Shown: positions 8,801 through 18,996, counted from the stretch's first letter. The stretch is DNA of 64,000 nucleotides from Neisseria mucosa (GCF_003044445.1 NZ_POWX01000004.1:62001-126000); one strand, 5' to 3'. Notes: generated by a model from the sequence alone, not told the origin. Numbers and translations are program-made.

Positions 8801-8826
8801 AAACCGCAGGGATAAACCTGCGGTTT
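8801..8826 (-). terminator. Rho-independent terminator of rpoD
   Basis: AAACCGCAGG and CCTGCGGTTT form a perfect 10-bp stem around a 6-base loop, seven bases past the rpoD stop on the minus strand. An A/T-rich flank follows on both strands. Confidence 0.8.
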
Positions 8827-8832
8827 GCTGTT

Positions 8833-10782
8833 TTACAGTTTGCTGTCTTCGCTGTCGAGGAAGCTTCTGAGGCGGTCGCTGCGGGTCGGATGACGCAGTT
8901 TGCGCAGGGCTTTGGCTTCGATTTGACGGATACGTTCGCGGGTTACGTCAAACTGTTTGCCGACTTCTTCGAGCGTGTGGTCGGTATTCATGTCGATACC
9001 GAAGCGCATACGCAGGACTTTGGCTTCGCGCGGGGTCAGGCTTTCGAGGATTTCTTTGGTGACTTCGTGCAGGCTGGTGTACATCGCGGCGTCTGCAGGG
9101 GCAACGTTGTTGGCGTCCTCGATGAAGTCGCCCAAGTGCGAATCGTCGTCGTCGCCGATCGGGGTTTCCATCGAAATCGGCTCTTTGGCGATTTTCATGA
9201 TTTTGCGGATTTTGTCTTCCGGCATTTCCATCAACTCGGCAAGTTTAGCGGAATCGGGCTCTTCGCCGGTTTCTTGCAGATACTGGCGGGAGATGCGGTT
9301 CATCTTGTTGATGGTTTCAATCATGTGCACCGGAATACGGATGGTGCGCGCTTGGTCGGCAATCGAGCGGGTAATCGCCTGGCGGATCCACCATGTCGCG
9401 TAGGTGGAGAATTTGTAGCCGCGGCGGTATTCGAACTTGTCGACCGCCTTCATCAAGCCGATGTTGCCTTCTTGAATCAAATCAAGGAACTGCAAACCTC
9501 GGTTGGTGTATTTTTTGGCGATGGAAATCACCAGGCGCAAGTTTGCCTGAATCATTTCCTGCTTGGCGGCTGCGGTTTCTTTTTCGCTCGACACCATGTT
9601 TTTGTTGATGTCTTTCAGCTCTTCGATGGAAATGCGGGTTTCTTTTTCCATGTTCGCCAACTCGGTTTGTTTTTCGAGGATGGCGTGGCGGAAGCGGTCA
9701 AGCGCGTCGCTCCAGACTCTGCCTTTGGCGACTTCTTCTTCCACCCATTTCAGGTTGGTGATTTCGGGCAGGAAGTTTTGGATGAAGTAGTCGCGTTCCA
9801 TATGGGCTCGGTCAAGGCAGATGTCGCGGATTTCGCGTTCGAGCTTGCGGATATTTTCAACACGGCTGCGCAGGTTGCCGCTGAGGCTTTCGATTTGACG
9901 GGTGGCAAAGCGGACTTCCAAGAGCTTGTTGGCAATGGCGTCGCGGTGTGCCAGATAATCCGGGTGACGGCTGTCGTGTTTTTCCAGCTTTTTGATCATC
10001 TTGCCGTATTCGCTTTCGATGAAGGCGAAATGATCCAGCACTTTTTGCTTCAATTCGGCAAGATGAGCGGCAGACATGGCTTCGGCATCGCTGCCGGAAT
10101 CGTCGTCATCTTCGTCTTCATCCTCTTCATCTTCGTCGCTGCCGCTGGAATCGTCGTCGTTTGACGCGCTTTCCAAGTGTCCCAAGCCCAATTCGTTGAG
10201 CAACACTTCGTTCGGATCGATGATGGCTTCGACCACTTCGTCCACGCGGATTTCATCCTTGCGGATTTGCTCGATCAGCTCGAGGATTTCGGCAATGGAG
10301 CCCGGACAGGCGGAAATTGCCTGCACCATGTTTTTCAGGGCGTTTTCGATTTTTTTGGCGATGATGATTTCGTCTTCGCGGGTCAGCAGGTCAACCTGCC
10401 CCATTTCGCGCATATACATACGCACGGGGTCGGTGGTTCTGCCGAATTCGGAGTCCGCGCTGGACAAGGCGGCTTCTGCTTCGGCAACGGCATCGTCGTC
10501 GGTAACGGCGGCGGCGTTGTCGCTCAACAAAATGTCTTCCGCGTCAGGCGCCTGTTCGGTCACTTGGATGCCCAAGCCGGAAATCATGCTGACGATGTTG
10601 TCGATTTGATCCGCATCGGACATATCGTCGGGCAAGGCGTCGTTGATTTCGGAATAAGTGATGTAGCCGCGTTCCTTACCCATGATGATGAGCTGGCGCA
10701 GGCGGGCGCGCTGCTCTTCGAGGGTCAGCGGACGGTTGTCGTCCTGTTCTTGATAGTCTTCGTGATTTTGGTCTTTAGACAT
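8833..10782 (-). CDS. rpoD: RNA polymerase housekeeping sigma factor (sigma-70)
   Basis: A 649-residue sigma-70. Region 1.1 is at the N-terminus ([27 protein letters not shown]), region 1.2 at [21 protein letters not shown] (about 115), region 2 at [55 protein letters not shown] in two contiguous parts (about 405-460), region 3 at [17 protein letters not shown], and region 4 with helix-turn-helix at [20 protein letters not shown] near the end. The non-conserved region carries a very acidic Asp/Glu/Ser run at about residues 207-235. It recognises most promoters in the cell. dnaG lies 220 bases upstream on the same strand, the classical macromolecular-synthesis arrangement. Confidence 0.97.
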   Translation of the reverse strand: MSKDQNHEDYQEQDDNRPLTLEEQRARLRQLIIMGKERGYITYSEINDALPDDMSDADQIDNIVSMISGLGIQVTEQAPDAEDILLSDNAAAVTDDDAVAEAEAALSSADSEFGRTTDPVRMYMREMGQVDLLTREDEIIIAKKIENALKNMVQAISACPGSIAEILELIEQIRKDEIRVDEVVEAIIDPNEVLLNELGLGHLESASNDDDSSGSDEDEEDEDEDDDDSGSDAEAMSAAHLAELKQKVLDHFAFIESEYGKMIKKLEKHDSRHPDYLAHRDAIANKLLEVRFATRQIESLSGNLRSRVENIRKLEREIRDICLDRAHMERDYFIQNFLPEITNLKWVEEEVAKGRVWSDALDRFRHAILEKQTELANMEKETRISIEELKDINKNMVSSEKETAAAKQEMIQANLRLVISIAKKYTNRGLQFLDLIQEGNIGLMKAVDKFEYRRGYKFSTYATWWIRQAITRSIADQARTIRIPVHMIETINKMNRISRQYLQETGEEPDSAKLAELMEMPEDKIRKIMKIAKEPISMETPIGDDDDSHLGDFIEDANNVAPADAAMYTSLHEVTKEILESLTPREAKVLRMRFGIDMNTDHTLEEVGKQFDVTRERIRQIEAKALRKLRHPTRSDRLRSFLDSEDSKL

Positions 10783-11002
10783 GGATTACTTTCTTGATCT
10801 GATGGTGTGCCAACGGTTTGCATGATGCACCTGAAGGCGGAACAGAGTTACAACCGATTTAAATTCAATCTGCCGGGTTGTAACGCTGAGGTCGTCTGAA
10901 AGCTCTTTGGAACGGGTGTTCTGCGGGATCATGTTCGCAGCTTGGGACAATGCTTTTCTGACGGCCTGAAGGTTGCTGGATTCGGCTGGGATTGCCGTTC
11001 GT

Positions 11003-12775
11003 TCAATTTTGCTTTGCGGTCAAAAGCGACAGCAAGAGTTTTTTTTCATTTTCATTCAAACCCGATTGCAGGCTTTTCTGCTTGAGAGTTTCGATTTGTT
11101 TGTATTTTAACTCGTTAAGGAGTTTCTTCATGCCGATTTGGAAGTTCTCGCGGTCTTCTTCGCCTCCGCCTTCCATTTCTTCAGAATAGAGTGTCGATTG
11201 GAAGATTTGGTTCACGGTTTCTTCGTAAGGAGAACCGCGCATATACTCTAAAACCTGCGCGGTAGCAGGTACGGCGGCATGGCTTTTAATGGTTTCGGCG
11301 AGATTGGCAAGGCAGGCGAAATCGCCGTCCAATGCCACATAATCGGGCAGGTCTATATATGCAGCCCAATCCGGATTTATCAAGAGGCTGCGGATTTGCC
11401 GTTGCACCAGCGTCAGCATGACCGGCTGTTTGACGGAAATCGGAGGCAGTTTGTAGCTTTTTTGTTTGACGTGCCGTTTGGGCGCTTCCTGCCCCAGCAG
11501 TTGGGCGAGATTGTCGGGATCGATGCCGACCAGCTCGCTAAGCCGTTGTTTCAATAGATACGCCAATGCCGGCGCGGTAATCTGCGCCAAAAGCGGCGAA
11601 CTGGTTTTCACCAATTCCGCCTTACCTTCCTGCGTATTGAGATTGAGGTCGTCTGAAAGATGCTCCCAAAAATATTCCGACAAAGGCTTGCTTTGATTCA
11701 ACAGCGCGTCTTCAAATTGCGCTTTTCCGTAGGCGCGGATGTAGCTGTCGGGGTCGTGTTCTTCCGGCAGGAATAAAAAATGCAGCGATTTATCGTCTTT
11801 CAACTGCGGCAACGCATTTTCCAGCGCGCGCCAAGCCGCTTTCCGACCCGCGCTGTCGCCGTCGAAACAGAAATAAATACTGTCCGCCTGCCGCATCAGG
11901 ATTTTGACGTGTTCCGCCGTCGTCGCCGTGCCCAAAGCCGCCACGCCGTAGCCCACGCCGAACTGCGCCAGCGCGACCACATCCATATAGCCTTCGACCA
12001 CCAAAATCCGCCCTGCTTCCTTGACCGCGGCACGCCCTTCATACAAGCCGTAAAGGTTTTTCCCCTTATCAAACAAAGGCGTATCAGGCGAATTCAAATA
12101 TTTCGGTTTCGAGTCGTCCAACACCCTGCCGCCGAAACCGATGACCTGCCCGCGCGGATTGCGGATAGGAAACATAATCCGATGACGGAAGCGGTCGTAA
12201 TGCCGACCCTCATTGTCAATCACCATCCCCGTATCCACCAACGCGGTATTCGGGTACGGTTGGAACACTTGCGCCAAAGGCTGCCAGCCGTCGGGCGCGT
12301 AGCCCAAACCATAATGCGCGATGACTTCCGCGCTCAAGCCGCGCCTGTCCAAATAAGCTTTCGCCGCCGGATTGAATTTCAACTGTTGCGCATAAAAATC
12401 AGCCGCCGCAGCCGTCGTTTCCTCCAACGTCTGCTGTTTCTTCTTACGTTCGGCACGGACTTCGGGATTATCGCTCTGCCCGCGCACTTTAGGCACAGCC
12501 ATGCCCACACGGTCGGCAAGAAACTGCACCGCCTCCGGAAACGACAGCCCCTGATGTTCCATCACAAAACCAATCGCCGAACCATGCGCCCCGCAACTGA
12601 AACAATGATAAAACTGCTTGGTCGGACTGACTGAAAACGACGGCGTCTTTTCCTTATGGAACGGACAACAAGCCATATAATTCGCCCCGCCCTTCTTCAG
12701 CGGAACCTGCTCGTCGATAATATCGACAATATCGACTTTGGCCAGAAGCTCGTCAATGAAATCGGATGGAATCAT
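11003..12775 (-). CDS. dnaG: DNA primase
   Basis: A 590-residue primase that makes RNA primers at the replication fork. I place the start at 12775 (MIPSDFIDELLAKVDIVDII); the frame stays open 27 codons further upstream but those codons are derived from an uptake-sequence pair. The N-terminal CHC2 zinc ribbon is at CCPFHKEKTPSFSV and FHCFSCGAHGSAIGF-like residues about 38-64, the RNA-polymerase core includes YLDRRGLS...FRHRIMFPIRNPRGQVIGFGGR, and the TOPRIM domain shows VVEGYMDVVAL and DGDSAGRKAA near residues 260-315. The C-terminal DnaB-binding domain is weakly conserved. An uptake sequence inside the gene encodes LSDDL (about 11647-11659). rpoD follows. rpsU, which usually precedes dnaG, is not here. 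Confidence 0.96.
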   Translation of the reverse strand: MIPSDFIDELLAKVDIVDIIDEQVPLKKGGANYMACCPFHKEKTPSFSVSPTKQFYHCFSCGAHGSAIGFVMEHQGLSFPEAVQFLADRVGMAVPKVRGQSDNPEVRAERKKKQQTLEETTAAAADFYAQQLKFNPAAKAYLDRRGLSAEVIAHYGLGYAPDGWQPLAQVFQPYPNTALVDTGMVIDNEGRHYDRFRHRIMFPIRNPRGQVIGFGGRVLDDSKPKYLNSPDTPLFDKGKNLYGLYEGRAAVKEAGRILVVEGYMDVVALAQFGVGYGVAALGTATTAEHVKILMRQADSIYFCFDGDSAGRKAAWRALENALPQLKDDKSLHFLFLPEEHDPDSYIRAYGKAQFEDALLNQSKPLSEYFWEHLSDDLNLNTQEGKAELVKTSSPLLAQITAPALAYLLKQRLSELVGIDPDNLAQLLGQEAPKRHVKQKSYKLPPISVKQPVMLTLVQRQIRSLLINPDWAAYIDLPDYVALDGDFACLANLAETIKSHAAVPATAQVLEYMRGSPYEETVNQIFQSTLYSEEMEGGGEEDRENFQIGMKKLLNELKYKQIETLKQKSLQSGLNENEKKLLLSLLTAKQN

Positions 12776-13089
12776 AGTTCGGCGGATGCGTATGGGCGGG
12801 ACAAATGTTTTCAGACGACCTTTTATCTTAAAGGTCGTCTGAAAACAGAATCTCAAATCGGGTTGGGAATAAGGTTCGTATTATAGCGTGTATTCAGGAT
12901 AAAAATAGCACTCTTACAAAACCGACTCCTTAGCTGACAGCTTATGCAACAGAAACCTTCGAGGTCGTCTGAAAATTCGTTTTCAGACGACCTCGAGGGC
13001 TTAAAACTTGTATTCTGCTTTGATGACAAAGCCCCTAAATATCCTCTTCCCAATATCGAAATATGGGGAAATCCTAATTTGAAATTACT
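12776..13089. other. Intergenic stretch upstream of dnaG with two uptake-sequence hairpins
   Basis: It holds facing uptake-sequence pairs at 12807-12846 and 12961-12994 and otherwise AT-rich DNA with possible promoter elements for dnaG near 12870-12910. Short open frames here are made of uptake-sequence codons and I do not accept them as genes. The 12961-12994 pair is about 95 bases beyond the stop of the TonB receptor at 13090 on the minus strand. Confidence 0.5.
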
Positions 13090-16000
13090 TTAGAACTTGC
13101 CGGTAATCCCTATTCTGATGGTCCTACCCGGCGCGGGCATATGGGTAGGATTGACTGGGTCAAGATAATAGCGATTGCCCAAATTCGTTCCAACCAGTTC
13201 GGCGGTTAGGTTCTTGCCGATTTTGTAGCGCAGATAGGCATCCCATGTAGCGACAGGCTGCCATCTCATATAATCGGGGTCTGCCTGTTTTCCATAACCT
13301 GCTTGGTCGTAATATGCCTGAAAAATCGCCCTGCGGTTTTGATAAACCCTACTGTGGAAATGGAAACGGACGCCGCTTTCCAGTTTATTGCTAAAGAATC
13401 GCCCGCCCAAATCTGCATCGATAGACCAGCGGGGTTGAATCGCCGTAGCAAGATAACCGTCAGTGATGCTGCCATGATTACAGGTTGGATGTTTGATTAA
13501 TTTTCCTTCTTGAAGATATTTTGATACAACATCAATATCCCTGTATGCATAAGAATCATCACACATCCAGTTTTTCAATGTCCTCAGTACGCCCAATCCG
13601 CCAAAAAATTTTCCAGTATCGAAACGCGTCTGCAATTCCACGCCTGTCCTCAATAATTTGTCAAACTGCTCAAACTCGAGATTGTAGTCGCGGTCGATGA
13701 CGTTTTTTGTTTTGTTGTGGAAGTAGTTGATGCGGAAATCCGCACTTTTCATTTTCGGAAACAACCCTGTCAAATCATGAATATAGCCGATCTCCCAGTT
13801 TTTTGCGTGTTCCGGCTTCCAGCCGTAGCCGTAACGGGCGAATGAGCCTGCCGCTGTCGAGAAGCCGTATGTCCCCTCAAAAATGCTGGGAAAGCGCAGG
13901 GTTTCGGTATAGCGCAGATAGGCGCGGGCATAATCGGTAAAATTGACGGTCGCGGAAAAAGCTGGAGCCCACCCACTACCGCCCTGTTTTCGGGCGCGCT
14001 GCAACTCCGCAGGTGTAATCGGAGTCAGATAATTATCCCTTTCATTATTTCCTATAAGCACTTTATATGGCAACACCATACGGGGACTCTCAGGATTATT
14101 TGGATCGTATGCGGGGTTGACCACAGGTGTAACCAAACTAGGTGTAGAGAAAATCGGATTTGTACTCGGATTCAAACGGCCTTTATCGTCCTTAAGCCAA
14201 TAGTATTCCAGCTTGTCCAGCTTTGGTCTGTTTACATCATTATGGGGAGTGGGATTTAATATTGCCACCCCTCTTTCATCTATTTCGATACTGTCATTGA
14301 ATTCGTCATTGTTAATCGCATTCAGATAATCACGATATTCCTGCTCGGTAGCCACACGTGTCAGCTTGTAAGCCATCCCACGATTCATCATCAAAGGCTG
14401 CCCCCAACTGTCTATTCCCGTTTTCAAACGCTCACTGTGATCTTGTATTTTGAAGTTGGTATAGCGCGCACCTGCCGTCAGTGTCAGCCAGTTCAGCGGC
14501 TGATACCGGAAATTGAAACCGAGATTCCATTCCCTACGCCTACCGTTGCGCGGTTCTCCGAAATTGGTCAACTCATAATTGGCTCGGATTTTGCCTTCTT
14601 CCACTTCTTCGGGGTATTTGTCCCTTCCCTCATTACGCAACTCTTCGGCAAACTCATTACGGGATCTCAATTTTTCATTTTGGAAATCACCCATTAAGGT
14701 CAGCGTCAGTTTATCGTGCAATTTCATACGGTTGGAAAAATTGAAACCGTTGCGGGTATTGTTGGCATAGTAGGCATTACCCTCTATGGTATTGAAGCGT
14801 CCGTTGGTGTTTGGAAGCTGTTCGACAACATCAGGTTTTTTTGTGTAACCTGATTCTTCAATTATTCTCTTGGTTTCTTCGTCATAGGTATGCCATCGAT
14901 TCATGGCGGTTTTCCATGGAGACAGATTATCTACCCTGTCTTCATACAGGGCATCGCCGGGTGAGCCGCCTGCTGTATTGGTTTTGGATTTGGTACGGGT
15001 CGTCCACAATGATGCGCTCAAATCTATCCAGCGGCTACCCTCGGGCTTCCACGCATAATCGATATTGTAGGAACGCTGCTTAACCCATGCCCTCGGCCAT
15101 TCTGCAATCTTATTCAAGTTTTCCGGCGTGGCATAAATCGGACCGATAACGCGGGAAGGCATGATTTCGCCAAAAATAGTATCAGTATGGCGTAGGCCGA
15201 ATTTAAGAGTCTGATGGTTCGGCAGACGGAAGGTGGTTTTACCTACCCATGATTTGGTTTCGAGCGAAGTATTGGTTACCTCTCCGCCCGGATGATAAAA
15301 AAGTCCGATCTTGGCAATGTCAGGTGAACCTAACATATTTTCACTACCGTAAAATTTTTCGCCTCTTGCAGCGGCATCCGCAATCTGCCTGTTTAATTCA
15401 TTGACCGTTTCCATTGTCCAAGGACCGATATAGCCGTAGCGCTCCGCACCTTTTTTACCGGAAAAATAATTGCCTTTACTGCGGTAGGCATAGGCAAGCA
15501 TGGCATCAAAATTGTCCTGCTTGGTGGCGGCGGCAATGCGGTAAGCTTTATCCTCCCCAAATCTATTGCGTCCGCTGAAACGCTGACTGACGCGGTCAGT
15601 ATCGTCCAACATCGCCCGCCAAATACCGCCGAGTGCGACAGCAGGCGCATCCAATGTCCGATAATCGACTGATTTTTCATAGACATTGGCACGTTGTTTG
15701 ATGGAATTATTGGCAGCCTCCGCCTTCACTTCAAATCCGTATTTCTGCCCTTCGGGGACAATATCGTCGGCATCGATGGTTTTCAAGGCGACGGAGCCGC
15801 CTATGCCGCTTTTCATATCACGGCTGAACGAGGGGCCTTTTTCGATGGAAACGCTGCTGATGATGTTGGGGTCGACGTAGTTGCGGTTGTTTGCGCCTGC
15901 GTAGCCGCGCCAGACGGTAATCGCCTGCTCAGTGCCGTCGATGGTAACGGGAATCCGTCCCTGTCCCTGTACGCCGCGTATATTTGGGTCCAGCGCACCG

Positions 16001-16278
16001 CTGTTGCGCGCGTCGCCGCTGTACACGCCGGACATACCGCTCAAAAGGTCGGATACGGTGTTGCCTTTGAAGGTTTCGACTTCGTTTTTGCCTTTGTAAA
16101 GATTGACGATTTCGCGGGTATAAACTCGGTTTTTACCGATTTCATCTTTATTGCGTGTGCCTTTGACGGTAACGGTATCTAGAATCACGGTCGGCGTATT
16201 ATCGGCAGCATAAATGATGGGAGAGAAACCGATGGCGGCAATGCAGGCGGCAAGGGTGTTGACTTTGACTGGCTTCAT
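13090..16278 (-). CDS. Large TonB-dependent outer-membrane receptor, ligand unknown
   Basis: A 1062-residue outer-membrane transporter with a signal peptide (MKPVKVNTLAACIAAIGFSP, cut after AADN region near 25), a TonB box in LDTVTVKGTR (about 33-42), a plug domain with DLLSGMSGVYSGDAR and NIRGVQGQGRIPVTIDGTEQ up to about residue 165, and a long 22-strand barrel ending in the aromatic IRIGITGKF. RFPSIFEGTYGF (about residue 825) stands where haemoglobin receptors have FRAP-type motifs. It is not HmbR, HpuB, TbpA or LbpA by eye; it is nearest in form to the haem/metal receptor group (HasR/Tdf type). A palindromic Fur-like box lies about 100 bases upstream, so it may import iron or haem. A Cys pair sits in MCDDSYAY...HPTCNHG. 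Confidence 0.88.
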   Translation of the reverse strand: MKPVKVNTLAACIAAIGFSPIIYAADNTPTVILDTVTVKGTRNKDEIGKNRVYTREIVNLYKGKNEVETFKGNTVSDLLSGMSGVYSGDARNSGALDPNIRGVQGQGRIPVTIDGTEQAITVWRGYAGANNRNYVDPNIISSVSIEKGPSFSRDMKSGIGGSVALKTIDADDIVPEGQKYGFEVKAEAANNSIKQRANVYEKSVDYRTLDAPAVALGGIWRAMLDDTDRVSQRFSGRNRFGEDKAYRIAAATKQDNFDAMLAYAYRSKGNYFSGKKGAERYGYIGPWTMETVNELNRQIADAAARGEKFYGSENMLGSPDIAKIGLFYHPGGEVTNTSLETKSWVGKTTFRLPNHQTLKFGLRHTDTIFGEIMPSRVIGPIYATPENLNKIAEWPRAWVKQRSYNIDYAWKPEGSRWIDLSASLWTTRTKSKTNTAGGSPGDALYEDRVDNLSPWKTAMNRWHTYDEETKRIIEESGYTKKPDVVEQLPNTNGRFNTIEGNAYYANNTRNGFNFSNRMKLHDKLTLTLMGDFQNEKLRSRNEFAEELRNEGRDKYPEEVEEGKIRANYELTNFGEPRNGRRREWNLGFNFRYQPLNWLTLTAGARYTNFKIQDHSERLKTGIDSWGQPLMMNRGMAYKLTRVATEQEYRDYLNAINNDEFNDSIEIDERGVAILNPTPHNDVNRPKLDKLEYYWLKDDKGRLNPSTNPIFSTPSLVTPVVNPAYDPNNPESPRMVLPYKVLIGNNERDNYLTPITPAELQRARKQGGSGWAPAFSATVNFTDYARAYLRYTETLRFPSIFEGTYGFSTAAGSFARYGYGWKPEHAKNWEIGYIHDLTGLFPKMKSADFRINYFHNKTKNVIDRDYNLEFEQFDKLLRTGVELQTRFDTGKFFGGLGVLRTLKNWMCDDSYAYRDIDVVSKYLQEGKLIKHPTCNHGSITDGYLATAIQPRWSIDADLGGRFFSNKLESGVRFHFHSRVYQNRRAIFQAYYDQAGYGKQADPDYMRWQPVATWDAYLRYKIGKNLTAELVGTNLGNRYYLDPVNPTHMPAPGRTIRIGITGKF

Positions 16279-16375
16279 AACGGATTCCTTGTGTGGCGGA
16301 ATGTCAGACAGCGTCGTCTGAAAGTTTTCAGACGATCTCGGAAAGGTTTTGCCGCAAGTCAGATTGAATATAAAT

Positions 16376-16395
16376 ATAATGATTTTGATTATTAT
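16376..16395 (-). promoter_or_regulatory. Candidate Fur box of the TonB receptor
   Basis: The sequence ATAATGATTTTGATTATTAT has ATAAT/ATTAT arms and resembles the GATAATGATAATCATTATC Fur consensus, about 100 bases before the receptor start. It is a visual match only. Iron repression would fit the gene. Confidence 0.4.
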
Positions 16396-16557
16396 TTATA
16401 TATTTTCGATAATTTTAACCAAATCTCGATAATATGCAAACATTTGCTTGCTTCTTCGGTATCCTGTTCAGAAATATTTAAATTATTTAACATTTTGTTT
16501 TTAAATAAAATCAAATTATTTTCCTCAAAATAAAGCTGCACAAATACGCAGTAGTCC

Positions 16558-16617
16558 AAAGGTCGTCTGAAAATCCGATGCCTCCAATCAAGACAAAGCG
16601 ATTTTCAGACGACCTTT
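16558..16617 (+). repeat. Facing uptake-sequence pair
   Basis: AAAGGTCGTCTGAAAATC and its exact complement enclose 24 bases. No gene ends here on either strand, so a terminator role is doubtful. Confidence 0.6.
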
Positions 16618-16725
16618 CCAAACGGATTCGCAATAATCCGCCCCTATTCCATCCTTTCTTATCCTCATTCCTCCGTTGTTGATACAATACGAAACAGCCT
16701 GATAACAATTTCAAATATATCTGAT

Positions 16726-17406
16726 ATGGACGAAAACCTTACCTTCCTCACTCTGTTTCTGCTCGGTTTTTTCGGCGGCGGCCACTGCGTCGGTATGTGC
16801 GGCGGGTTAAGCAGCGCATTTGCCTTGCAGCTTCCGCCCAACCTCAACCGTTTCGGATTGATTGTCCTGTTGAACTTAGGACGTGTAAGCAGCTATGTCC
16901 TCATCGGCTTCCTAGTCGGACTGATCGGGCAGGCAGGGATTTCTTTGGATGACACCCGTGTGTTGCAGCAGGGCCTGTATATCGCGGCAAACATTCTGTT
17001 GTTGCTTTTAGGGCTTTATCTGGCGGGAATTTCGACGGCGGCAACGCGTATCGAACGCATCGGCAAACCGATATGGAAGCGGCTGAATCCTTTTTTAAAC
17101 AAGCTTTTGCCCATCCGTTCCGTCCCAGCCTGTTTCGGCGTGGGGATGCTCTGGGGCTGGCTGCCGTGCGGCCTGGTTTACAGCGCGTCGCTTTACGCTT
17201 TGGGCAGCGGCAGCGCGGTTCACGGTGCTTTATATATGTTGGCTTTTTCGCTCGGCACGCTGCCCAACCTTTTGGCGATGGGCATCTTTGCAGCGCAGTT
17301 GAAAACGCTTTTGCAAAAACGCAGTATCCGCCTGTTGGCAGGGTTGACGGTGGCGGCTTGGGCCTTGTGGCGGCTTTGGGTTTCGGTTTCAGACTGGACG
17401 GCATAA
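16726..17406 (+). CDS. Sulfite exporter TauE/SafE-UreH-like membrane protein
   Basis: A 226-residue polytopic inner-membrane protein with about six hydrophobic segments. The N-terminal LLGFFGGGHCVGMCGGLSSAF motif with two Cys and a His, and the second-half GWLPCGLVYSASLYAL motif, define the subgroup annotated as sulfite-exporter/urease-accessory UreH-like, related to the DsbD transmembrane domain. In beta- and gamma-proteobacteria such proteins often accompany cytochrome oxidase assembly and copper handling, but no such gene is adjacent here, so the function is open. An uptake sequence follows the stop. Confidence 0.8.
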   Translation: MDENLTFLTLFLLGFFGGGHCVGMCGGLSSAFALQLPPNLNRFGLIVLLNLGRVSSYVLIGFLVGLIGQAGISLDDTRVLQQGLYIAANILLLLLGLYLAGISTAATRIERIGKPIWKRLNPFLNKLLPIRSVPACFGVGMLWGWLPCGLVYSASLYALGSGSAVHGALYMLAFSLGTLPNLLAMGIFAAQLKTLLQKRSIRLLAGLTVAAWALWRLWVSVSDWTA

Positions 17407-17676
17407 AGGTCGTCTGAAAACCTGTACACAGCCATACCGCAGAATCATGTGAACAGCTTGTGAACAACTCTCCTTTCCTTTTGATTTTCCAAAATAAAAA
17501 TATCATGATTAAAAAACAGGCAATACAAAATATTGCCCACAACCCGCATTCGGATTGATGTGTGCATTCTGTGGAAAACTCAGATAATATTTTGAAATCT
17601 ATTGAATATTTTTAGCTGATTAAAAAATAATCAATCTATTCGCAACCCTCTAAAGACAAAAAAGACAGGAATAGAA
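17407..17676. other. Intergenic region before the DUF445 gene
   Basis: It contains one forward uptake sequence at 17407-17419 and AT-rich DNA that can hold the promoter of the next gene (for example TATTGAATATTTTTAGC near 17600). Nothing else was found. Confidence 0.4.
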
Positions 17677-18996
17677 ATGCACACCCTTTCGGAACAAATC
17701 CGCTTAAATGAGGCGCGCAAAAAGTTGGCAAAAAGCAGGCGTTGGGCGACGGGCTTGCTGCTCGCGGCGTGCGGGCTGTTTGCAGCCTCCGCCGTTTATG
17801 TGCGCCAATATCCTTGGTTGGGATTTGTCAAAGCGTTTGCCGAAGCGGCGATGGTGGGTGCGCTGGCGGACTGGTTTGCCGTAACCGCGCTTTTCAGACG
17901 ACCTCTCGGGCTGCCAATTCCCCATACCGCGATTTTGCCGCGTAATCAGGCGCGTATCGGCGATGAATTGGGACGGTTTATCGAACACAATTTTTTGCAG
18001 GGCAAACCCATCGCCATGCGTATTTATCAAGCGCAGCCCAGCGATAAATTATTGAAATGGCTGGACGGCGAAGACGTGAAATCGCATTGGCTGCCGTGGC
18101 TTTCCAAGCAGATTCCGACCCTGCTTGCCATCGCCAAACCGGAACAGACAGCGCGTTTCACAACGATGTTGCTGGAAGAACGTTACAGCGGCGAACAAAT
18201 CGGCAACACACTTGCCGACGGTTTGCGGCTGCTGAAAGCGCAAGGGATGCACGAAAAAGCGTTTGAAAGCCTGCTCCGTCAGATTCGGCGTTGGCTGAAA
18301 ACGCCGGAAACCCGCGAAATGTTGGAGCAGAACCTGCGCGAGTGGGCGGCGAAAATCGAAGGCGGCAATCCCGGAACTTGGGACAGGCTCAAAGCGGCGG
18401 TGAAATCGACCTTGGTGGAGAAAGTCGATGATTGGGCTGCAGAAAAAGCGTTGGCATGGATAGACGGCTATTTGGCAACTGCGGACAAGCAGGACAACGC
18501 GCTGCGCCGACAATTCTTGGTGCAATACGACGAACTGACCGAACGCCTGACCACATCGCGCCTGTGGCACCGCCGCCTGGACAAATTCAAAACTGAGCTT
18601 GCGCAGTCGCCCGCCCTGCAACGTCAAATCATGACCCTATGGCGCGGCATTTTGGACTGGGCGCGGGAAGATGTGGAAAAACAAGACTCTTTGTGCCAAG
18701 CGCAACTGGAAAAGCTACTGAACCATATGCTTTCGCAAGCCCAGGCATACCCGCAATTTATGCGGCGGGCGGATGTACGGATTTCGCTTTTGGTTCGGGA
18801 TTTTGTGATGCGTTATAAAGATAAAGCCGCTTTATTTGTCGCGGACAAAGTCAAAGGCTGGGACAGCCGTCTGATGGTGGAAAAACTGGAATTGAGCGTG
18901 GGCAAGGATTTGCAATATATCCGCATCAACGGCACACTCGTCGGCGGTCTGGTCGGACTGGTGATTTATACGGTATCGCTATGGCTGGCGGGATAG
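17677..18996 (+). CDS. DUF445 family inner-membrane protein
   Basis: A 439-residue protein with AGGA eight bases before the start. One hydrophobic helix lies near the N-terminus (WATGLLLAACGLFAASAVYV, about residues 23-42), followed by the family signature EAAMVGALADWFAVTALFRRPLGLPIPHTAILPRNQARIG at about 65-105, a long helical soluble domain with repeated HNFLQ and W-rich segments, and a second membrane helix at the very C-terminus (GTLVGGLVGLVIYTVSLWLA). This is the YjiN/DUF445 layout; its role is unknown. An uptake sequence inside encodes LFRRPLG within the family signature, showing that the repeat is tolerated in a conserved motif. Confidence 0.87.
   Translation: MHTLSEQIRLNEARKKLAKSRRWATGLLLAACGLFAASAVYVRQYPWLGFVKAFAEAAMVGALADWFAVTALFRRPLGLPIPHTAILPRNQARIGDELGRFIEHNFLQGKPIAMRIYQAQPSDKLLKWLDGEDVKSHWLPWLSKQIPTLLAIAKPEQTARFTTMLLEERYSGEQIGNTLADGLRLLKAQGMHEKAFESLLRQIRRWLKTPETREMLEQNLREWAAKIEGGNPGTWDRLKAAVKSTLVEKVDDWAAEKALAWIDGYLATADKQDNALRRQFLVQYDELTERLTTSRLWHRRLDKFKTELAQSPALQRQIMTLWRGILDWAREDVEKQDSLCQAQLEKLLNHMLSQAQAYPQFMRRADVRISLLVRDFVMRYKDKAALFVADKVKGWDSRLMVEKLELSVGKDLQYIRINGTLVGGLVGLVIYTVSLWLAG

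Larger units (their letters stand above)
16279..16725. other. Divergent AT-rich region between the TonB receptor and the UreH-like gene
   Basis: It holds an uptake-sequence pair at 16311-16336 in which one copy is mutated (GACGATCTC), the Fur-like palindrome at 16376-16395, roughly 130 bases of AT-rich DNA without a gene, and a facing uptake-sequence pair at 16558-16617. No coding region is convincing. Confidence 0.5.

Noticed and set aside
8890..10164. A 424-codon open frame opposite rpoD
   Set aside because: Shadow frame, Phe/Val/Gly-rich with no family match.
12776..12856. 27 extra N-terminal codons of dnaG
   Set aside because: They read FQTTFKIKGRLK, the typical translation of a facing uptake pair; primases start at MIP..FI.
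13090..16278. Identification as HmbR, HpuB, TbpA or LbpA
   Set aside because: Length, plug sequence and the lack of a FRAP/NPNL-type motif do not fit these receptors.
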